Shown in pieces: positions 59,201 through 64,000 of a DNA stretch of 64,000 nucleotides (position 1 is the first letter of the stretch; every line of letters starts with the position of its first letter). The notes under the pieces are model-generated. The model saw only the letters and a list, made by a program, of their open reading frames with translations, did no database searches and had not been told where the DNA came from. The stretch is from assembly GCA_035578175.1 (NCBI GenBank), contig JAQMRL010000003.1, positions 87,274,469 to 87,338,468 of the forward strand. The letters run 5' to 3'. Origin of the DNA: Catonia carolina. Taxonomy: Eukaryota > Arthropoda > Insecta > Hemiptera > Achilidae. A program made the position numbers and the translations under genes.

Positions 59201-61679
59201 AAATTACCCATCCACTCTTTTCTGGGTTGTTCTCGCTTCTTTAATACAGCTGAAACCCATAGCCAAATCTTGATTTGTGGTAATCAGTCCTTCATTTATT
59301 TAGAATTTCTTTCCTAACTGGATTTTTAGCATAGTCAACTAACGTCTTCTTTTAAATTATTATCCATTATATAAAAGGACATGTCCTGACTGATTCATTT
59401 ATAGATCAACACACAGCTGAAACTGCTGACGCTAGAGACTTTAAATTTGGAAGTTAGCTTTGTTATGTTGTGTAACCAAGCACTAAGAAAGGATTTTGCA
59501 AAATTTTGATTTTAAAGGGAAGAAATCGCAAAAATCCCCCCCCCCCCACTGATGCGAGGATGCGGAATCAGCTTGAAGTGCTATGCTTATGTAGTGGCTG
59601 GTTCTCCGACACGCATTTACCCCCTCCATAGGCATATTCCATAGCATACCAGTATCTCATCGTCGTCACACACTTTCAGACGGTATTTGACAGTCATTCC
59701 AAGAAGTATCATTCACAGAAAAATATTCTTTCTTGAAAAATTAATGACATTGTCTACATTGAGCACCGTCCCGAATCCGGCACGTCAGTCTTGTCGCCGT
59801 CACCGAACCATCAAAACAATTTTTTTTCTCGTCTATATTTTGTTTTTTACGGACGTGTTTGTCTCTATGTAAAATAACTAAATGGAGTTTGACAGAAGGA
59901 AAACTGACGTGCGTGTGTGAATACTGTCATCATTTTTGACTTTGAGTGGCCATGCTGGTTCCGTTTCGGAACAGTGACGTGACTGATGTGTGTGAATTGT
60001 TCTTTATACGTAATTCCAAAAAAAATTACATTTGTGACTTAAGTTATTAGCAAATTAAAATACAGAATCATAGCCTTAAAATTGCATGGGCGAAGCCACG
60101 ACAGGCTGCTATTAATTTTATAAAAAGAGATGTTCTGATTTATAGATCAACTTAAGTTTTCTAATCTATCGCTAAGAAAGGATTTTACAAAATTTTTATT
60201 TTAAATGGTAGAATTCACAAAAATACCCTCACATAAGAAATACAGAGAGTATACGAGGCGTATTTTTAAAGTAAGTACCGTTTGAAAATAAAAAAAAAAT
60301 AAAAGGAAATTTGCAAAAACTAATTTTATTTTCGGAATCTACATACTTTTATCTATTTTTCTACATAGTTTCCAAGTTTTTGTAAACCCTTATCATATCG
60401 CACAACTAAATTTTGGAAACCTTCTTCATAAAAACTTGCCGCCTGCTGTGATAACCAAGAATTCACGGTCGTTTTCAAATCGTCGTCATCGTCATAACGG
60501 TTGCTGCCCAAGTGATGTTTCAGATGACGAATTTCCCGACGTTTCGAGGTCTGTGATTTACAAAATTGTTAATGAAAAATTAAACTTTAAGAAACTGTGC
60601 TCGCGTTGGGTCCCTAAACTCCTGACGGAGGAGCACAAACACAAAAGACTCGAGAGTTCCTTGAATTTTCTGACACGTTATGACGAAAATGGTGACGACA
60701 TCCTGAGTCGGATCGTAACTGGAGACGAAACGTGGATTTCGCGTTTCACTCCTGAATCGAAACAACAAAGCATGGAATGGAGACACACGCACTCTCCCGT
60801 AAAGGTCAAAGCCTAACAGACTTTGTCACAGCGCAAGATCATGGCGTCCGTGTTTTGGGATAGGCATGGTGTTTTGCTGGTCGACTTTATGGAACGAGGA
60901 ACGACAATAAATGCAGAAGCCTACTGCCAAATCCTGAGGAAGCTGCGCAGAGCAATTCAAAACAAGAGACGTGGCATGCTCACAAAAGGAATTTTGTTTC
61001 TGCACGATAATGCAAGCCCTCACACTGCCGCTCAGACCCGAGCTGCATTGGACTCTTTTGGCTGGGAAGTTTTGGACCACCCACCCTACAACCCTGACCT
61101 TGCGCCGAGCAACTTTCATCTCTTCCGTCATCTGAAACATCACTTGGGCGGCAGCCGTTATGACGATGACGACGAATTGAAAACTGCCGTGAATTCTTGG
61201 TTATCACAGCAGGCGGCAAGTTTTTATGAAGAAGGTTTCCAAAATTTAGTTGTGCGATATGATAAGGGTTTACAAAAACTTGGAAACTATGTAGAAAAAT
61301 AGATAAAAGTATGTAGATTCCGAAAATAAAATTAGTTTTTGCAAATTTCCTTTTATTTTTTCTTTATTTTCAAACGGTACTTACTTTAAAAATACGCCTC
61401 GTACTTAAACAGCTGATTCTTTGTTTACGTTTGTGTGGGCGCATCCATGACGGAGCCTGCTAGTAATAAATAAAATGACAATATTCAAGTGATAGAAGCA
61501 ATGTATTGTTTGTTTGTTTGTTTCAGAGCCAAGAAGGATTAGAGCCATCACGACAAAGGTGGTTTTTCGGTGGAAAATTGTTGGGAGACAAACTACACAT
61601 CGATGAAGCCAATGTAATGCCTGGCTATGTGATACAGGTCATTGTTAATCCTGAACAAATGTCGCGTGTTGACAGTTGA
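44214..61679 (+). CDS. UBTD2: UBTD1/2 orthologue (ubiquitin domain-containing protein)
   Basis: Coding exons: 44214-44295, 45448-45684, 49019-49141, 53981-54099 and 61527-61679; GT-AG introns, phases 1, 1, 1, 0; 237 residues, matching vertebrate UBTD1/2 (about 230). It begins MGGCIG, a fit for N-myristoylation with a neighbouring Cys for palmitoylation. Residues ~40-150 are the UBTD N-terminal domain ([50 protein letters not shown]). Residues ~155-233 are a ubiquitin-like domain (LKLRLS ... [10 protein letters not shown] ... GYVIQVIV) with no C-terminal Gly-Gly, so it is not a conjugated modifier. In vertebrates these proteins bind E2 enzymes of the UBE2D class; that role is inferred by homology. 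The introns are 1.2, 3.3, 4.8 and 7.4 kb and full of transposons. The gene is intact. Confidence 0.95.
45874..46574. mobile_element. T4: TTAA-flanked MITE in UBTD intron 2
   Basis: Ends CCCTTTCCACTTG and CGAGTGCAAAGGG, bounded by TTAA at 45870-45873 and 46575-46578. About 0.7 kb, non-coding. A ~75-bp host sequence is present on both sides (45726-45800 and 46576-46655). Confidence 0.65.
46854..47901. mobile_element. T2 copy B: TTAA MITE with SINE-A, UBTD intron 2
   Basis: Left end after TTAA (46850-46853) GGGGAAATTGCACGATGG; right end GTACAGTCTCCCC before TTAA (47902-47905). It aligns with copy A at 38828 and carries the uninterrupted target of copy A's Tc1/mariner. Confidence 0.8.
47545..47850 (-). 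mobile_element. SINE-A nested in T2 copy B
   Basis: Flanked by ACCTAAAAAT (47535-47544) and ACCTTAAAAT (47851-47860). The site differs from that of the SINE-A in copy A by about 14 bp, so the two SINEs arrived separately. Confidence 0.85.
48511..48750. repeat. Inverted repeat plus 18-bp perfect palindrome
   Basis: GTAAACTCGTGAATGTG (48512) pairs with catattcacgagtttac (~48646-48662). Just beyond, CTCATATTCGAATATGAG (48713-48730) is a perfect palindrome, and 'tatgcaa.ctcatattcg' is repeated directly. Non-coding, probably a small MITE or its relic, in UBTD intron 2. Confidence 0.6.
49500..49640. repeat. Two tandem ~66-bp units with CAGCTG hairpins
   Basis: Each unit contains a TTAATC.GTCAGCTG segment followed by tttatgaac and the inverse half (CAGCTG in unit 1, CGGCTA in unit 2). 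It lies in UBTD intron 3. Confidence 0.6.
50009..50388 (+). mobile_element. R400 copy in UBTD intron 3
   Basis: Target duplication AAATTTTATTTA at 49997-50008 and 50389-50400, the longest seen here. Element starts TGCCCATTGTAGACGGG. Confidence 0.9.
50955..52332. mobile_element. Long palindromic element with ~125-bp arms
   Basis: The left arm, 50955-51080, is inverted in the right arm, 52192-52332 (for example tgtcaagaaagttgc on the left and gcaactttcttgaca on the right, and ttctgttggaattg / caattctaacagaa). No coding sequence. A second inverted-repeat element occupies the centre. Confidence 0.7.
51371..52184. mobile_element. MITE nested in the palindrome, 32-bp inverted ends
   Basis: GAATGGCTCCGCTGAACAAC at the left pairs with the right-end sequence at 52153-52184 with 2 mismatches in 32. 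The word TTGCAACGTTGTT, or its half, recurs inside at about 51590, 51790 and 52110. The open frames at 51745-52117 lie wholly within this element. Confidence 0.75.
52464..53347. mobile_element. T5: possible TTAA-flanked element
   Basis: After TTAA (52460-52463) AGGGGAAGTCAGCG; before TTAA (53348-53351) GGCAGACGTCTCCCTGC. The similarity between ends is imperfect. Just upstream, another end-like sequence (gtagacacctctccTTAA, ~52424) suggests adjacent elements. Confidence 0.35.
54102..55317. other. UBTD intron 4, 5' part, mostly unassigned
   Basis: 54242-54275 (accagtagtcaccaactgg) resembles a hAT-type end, but no partner end was found. Otherwise AT-rich. Confidence 0.35.
55318..57232 (+). mobile_element. 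Repeat E copy (E3) with a ~1-kb insertion
   Basis: Repeat E starts at aaatcagggtgaaacacta, stops near 55450, and resumes at about 56447 (gaaaattcaacctacg), ending agagcaagagaaagtaaaa at 57232. The intervening DNA (~55450-56446) is unrelated to repeat E and less AT-rich. No coding domain was seen in it, and only a short inverted word (gttgatgag / ctcatcaac) near its ends. Confidence 0.6.
57526..58183. mobile_element. T3: TTAA-flanked MITE in UBTD intron 4
   Basis: CACTTTGCGTGCTCG after TTAA (57522-57525); AGCACTCAAAGTG before TTAA (58184-58187). 658 bp, no transposase. Confidence 0.7.
58323..59152 (-). mobile_element. Repeat E copy (E4), reverse
   Basis: Starts tttactttctcttgtctgta and ends gtgtgagtgtttcataccag, the reverse of E1. 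The CA array is reduced to a few bases. Confidence 0.75.
59153..60251. other. UBTD intron 4, unassigned
   Basis: Contains a C-run at 59538-59548 and GC-richer DNA at 59540-59960. No exon fitting the UBTD gene and no element ends were recognised. Confidence 0.35.
60254..61401 (+). mobile_element. mariner-like element with mirrored 3' ends, UBTD intron 4
   Basis: TA-flanked (60252-60253 and 61402-61403). The arms 60254-60530 and 61125-61401 are near-identical inverted copies (~277 bp) of the element's 3' end, carrying the last ~50 transposase codons. The original 5' end is absent. The ends (CGAGGCGTATTTTTAAAGTA) are related to, but distinct from, those of the element at 37210. Confidence 0.92.
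60531..61302 (+). pseudogene. mariner transposase, N-terminus replaced, stop, third Asp lost
   Basis: True transposase sequence begins at about 60531 ([29 protein letters not shown]) after the inverted arm. TGDETW carries the first Asp. A stop at 60814-60816 splits the frame, and a 159-codon frame follows to LGNYVEK*. The second Asp is in [12 protein letters not shown]. The third catalytic residue is Asn ([13 protein letters not shown]) in place of Asp. No HTH domain remains, so the copy is non-functional. Confidence 0.92.
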
Positions 61680-61818
61680 ATATATCAGTGTTTATTATTA
61701 TTATTAATTATTATTTTTTATTATTATTATTATAACATGTATATTATATATATAAATATATTTTAAAGGTAAATTTTATTTTCATTATTGGTAGTTATTT
61801 CTTGCAGTTGTAATATTT

Positions 61819-61824
61819 AATAAA
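61819..61824 (+). other. Candidate poly(A) signal of the UBTD gene
   Basis: First AATAAA after the stop, 140 nt downstream. Others follow near 61854 and 62147, so alternative 3' ends are possible. Confidence 0.45.
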
Positions 61825-63060
61825 TTACTGAAAAACGGGTTTATCAATATATTAAATAAATTTACATATATATAAATACTGTATTTAAACGTAAATACAT
61901 TATGTATTATTTATAGAAACAGTCATGTTATGTAATATGATTTTTATTAGACATATATAATAATGCATAAATAGTTATTTATGTTAATTGTATATATATA
62001 ATTATGATTATTAATATATTATTATCCAGTGAATATACATAAAAAGTACAAGAGTCATCAAATATTTGATTATGTTATTTGTTTTGTTTTTACCGCATCT
62101 TAGTTTAATTATTTTGTTTTGTTTTTTCTGTCCATTCGAACAACAAATTTAATAAAAGACTGTTATTAAATAAATAAATAAATACATTTTATATAAAGTA
62201 ATGGTTTTATCCATAATTTTTTTTATTTTTATTTCATAAATGTATATGTAAATGATCCCTTTGTACTTAGTTAGAATTTATAATGATTTATAAATTAAAT
62301 TATCTTTTAACATAATAAGTTGTTAATCGTAGCTGTACTTATTATAGAAATATTGAAATTTATTAGTTTTTGATAATGCAGTATGAATTTTTTTAAAGTT
62401 GTAAAGAATAGGTTGTTACAATGGCAAAGTATATATATATATATATATATTGGTCATTTTTAATATAGCTTTACTATAAAGGAAAAATTAATAACATTGT
62501 TGATGATTCTACTCAGTTTTTAATCATTAGAAACATGAAAAATACAACTTAGTTATATAATTTTTATATTTATTTTATTATTATTTTTAGACGAAATTTT
62601 TGTAATGTTATTATATACTGAGTTATAATGTACTTTTATAAGATTTTAAGAAATTAACTATAATTATTATTATTATTATTATTATTACTATTATTAAAAT
62701 GTAGACAATATTTGTTATATTTAAACGCATGTCCTTCTTTCTATTCCTTAAGGCCTGTTCACAGGTCTCATAGTAGCTTAAAGTCATTTTGATGTCTACT
62801 TTGATATAATTTAATCAAAGTAGTTACTATGGTGGTCCTTTTAACCCTTTCGCTGCCACCGTTATTTTAGTTACATGATTTCATGTGCCGATTATGTTTT
62901 ACCATTTTTTATTGTATTTACTCTAATTATAAGTACAAAGTGCAAGATTTTTTCAAAAACAGTGATTTACTAAAAAAAAAAAAAGAATAGAATGTTTACT
63001 GTGTGCCGAGGTCAAAATAGTAACAATAGGTTCACTGCCAGCTTTTATAAAGATATATAG
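61825..63060. other. Very AT-rich 3' flank with microsatellites
   Basis: (TA)n at 62430-62450 and (TTA)n at 62661-62697. A hairpin (ctactttgat ... atcaaagtag, ~62794-62823) lies beside a GGCCTGTTCACA end-like word. TTAACCCTTTCGCTGCC at 62840 resembles a T4 end, but its partner was not found. Confidence 0.5.
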
Positions 63061-64000
63061 GTGATTCAAAAAGAGCGCCGGTTTTGATATATCAAATTAA
63101 GAGATTTATTTTATTGAAAAACTGAAAATAAATACATCAACAAGTTCATCTTACCTTCCGATTTCATGTATGAAAAATGATGTCATGCATGTGTCCTCCT
63201 CTACTGCGCTGGCACGCATCGACTCTGTCCATGAAATTGGATATTACTGCACGACAAGTTTCGACTTCCATTTGCCCGATAACCCGTCGAATTTCCTCCT
63301 TCAAGTCATTGATGTTTCGGGGTTTATTGGCATACACCAATGACTTCAGATGACCCCAAAGATGAAAGTCAACAAGGCGTCAATTTTGTTTGCGAAGGTG
63401 TCATCATCCTGCCGTTTTCTCAATACCCAGTCAACAAACTGTCGTCTCTTCTGGTGGTCTGCCACTTTCAAATGTTGCGTCAACTGAATTTTATACGGGT
63501 GATATTGGAGATCGTACCGAAGAATTCTCCGTACAGAAGAACATCGTAAACCCAATTGTTGAGAACGGCGACGTATTGATTTTGCTGGGCTAACAGCCAC
63601 ACTGTCACGAACCAACGCAACGTTCTGCTCAGTTCGGCCAGAACGACGACGTCCAGAACTTTTAAGGTCGACTGTTGAACCCGTCTCAAAAAAATTTTTC
63701 ATGAGCCTGCGAACTGTTGATTCATTCGGTGCTTCATTTCGTCCTAGAGTACCGCGAAGTCGCCTGACAGTAGCCGCATAACTCTCTCCACTCTGGTAAA
63801 ATGTTTTGACGATTAACACTCGTTGTGCAATAGTAAACTTCTCCATGGTTAGACACAGACTGCGAGAGTACTACACTGCGAACAAGAGAAACTACAACTG
63901 AATCGTCAATCGGAATGTTCTCCGAAATAGAAATGAGGTCTAACAATGTTGCCAACCGATAAACAAAAATTTACCAGCCGTTTAAAAACCGGAGCTCTTT
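63061..64000 (-). mobile_element. Deleted Tc1/mariner-superfamily element, second copy, cut by window end
   Basis: Begins GGTGATTCAAAAAGAGCGCC after TATATA. It matches 39093-40043 in reverse and shares the internal deletion junction. The far inverted end is truncated at position 64000. Confidence 0.88.
63346..63846 (-). pseudogene. Transposase remnant: DUF4817-like HTH part
   Basis: A 166-codon frame (MEKFTIAQRVLIVKTFYQSG ... FVDWVLRKRQDDDTFANKI), more intact than the 39258 copy, running into the deletion junction and ending LTFIFGVI*. The catalytic core is absent. About 60 C-terminal residues survive in another frame at 63179-63345. Confidence 0.78.

Noticed and set aside
62840..63060. TTAACCCTTTCGCTGCC resembling a T4-type end
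   Set aside because: The partner end is absent; 'ggttcactgccagc' at about 63029 is only a weak match and lacks TTAA.
1..64000. CRISPR array, prokaryotic operon or phage-like system
   Set aside because: No regularly spaced repeats, no ribosome-binding sites, and clear spliceosomal introns; the window is eukaryotic.

Overview
The window is nuclear DNA of an animal, almost certainly an insect. It is AT-rich, its genes are split by multi-kilobase introns, and it carries a CPAP1-type cuticular chitin-binding protein. Hemiptera is a plausible guess, but nothing here proves the order. Three protein-coding genes and one tRNA gene are convincing. Most of the remaining sequence is transposable elements, often nested.

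Host genes: (1) 26629-35006 (+), five coding exons, a 477-residue secreted protein with one six-cysteine CBM14 domain and a long Asn/Gln-rich tail. (2) 40916-42358 (-), an uninterrupted 480-residue S10 serine carboxypeptidase (CPVL/vitellogenic carboxypeptidase type) with its full catalytic triad. (3) 44214-61679 (+), five coding exons, a 237-residue UBTD1/2 orthologue (ubiquitin domain-containing protein) with an N-myristoylation-type N terminus. Genes 2 and 3 diverge from a 1.85-kb intergenic region. A tRNA-Thr(TGT) lies at 16795-16866 (-). No gene network can be read from these neighbours. A weak candidate exon is at 22681-22900 (-).

Repeat labels used here are mine. SINE-A, -B, -C and -D are tRNA-headed SINEs with pol III B boxes. 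R400 is a ~400-bp element with an (AAC)n tail and 8-12-bp target duplications. Repeat E is a ~970-bp family with internal CA arrays and ends carrying the inverted word ACTTTCTCTTGCC. T1-T5 are TTAA-flanked, piggyBac-like MITEs. There are also four mariner or Tc1-mariner elements with visible ends and a Tc1 remnant, plus several 3' scraps of Jockey-like and other non-LTR retrotransposons.

Layout: 1-25 kb is a gene-poor repeat field with the tRNA. 26.6-35 kb is the chitin-binding gene, its introns filled with retroelement scraps. 35-40.9 kb is SINEs, R400, a rearranged mariner and a triple nest (T2 holding a Tc1/mariner and a SINE-A). 40.9-42.4 kb is the carboxypeptidase. 44.2-61.7 kb is the UBTD gene, whose introns carry T2-T5 copies, a palindrome, repeat E and a second rearranged mariner. 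61.7-64 kb is AT-rich 3' flank and a second copy of the deleted Tc1/mariner, cut by the window edge.

The most unusual observations are two mariner-like elements whose 5' part has been replaced by an inverted copy of their own 3' end, two independent SINE-A insertions about 14 bp apart in two copies of the same MITE, and SINEs with different tRNA-like heads that share exchangeable 3' tails.
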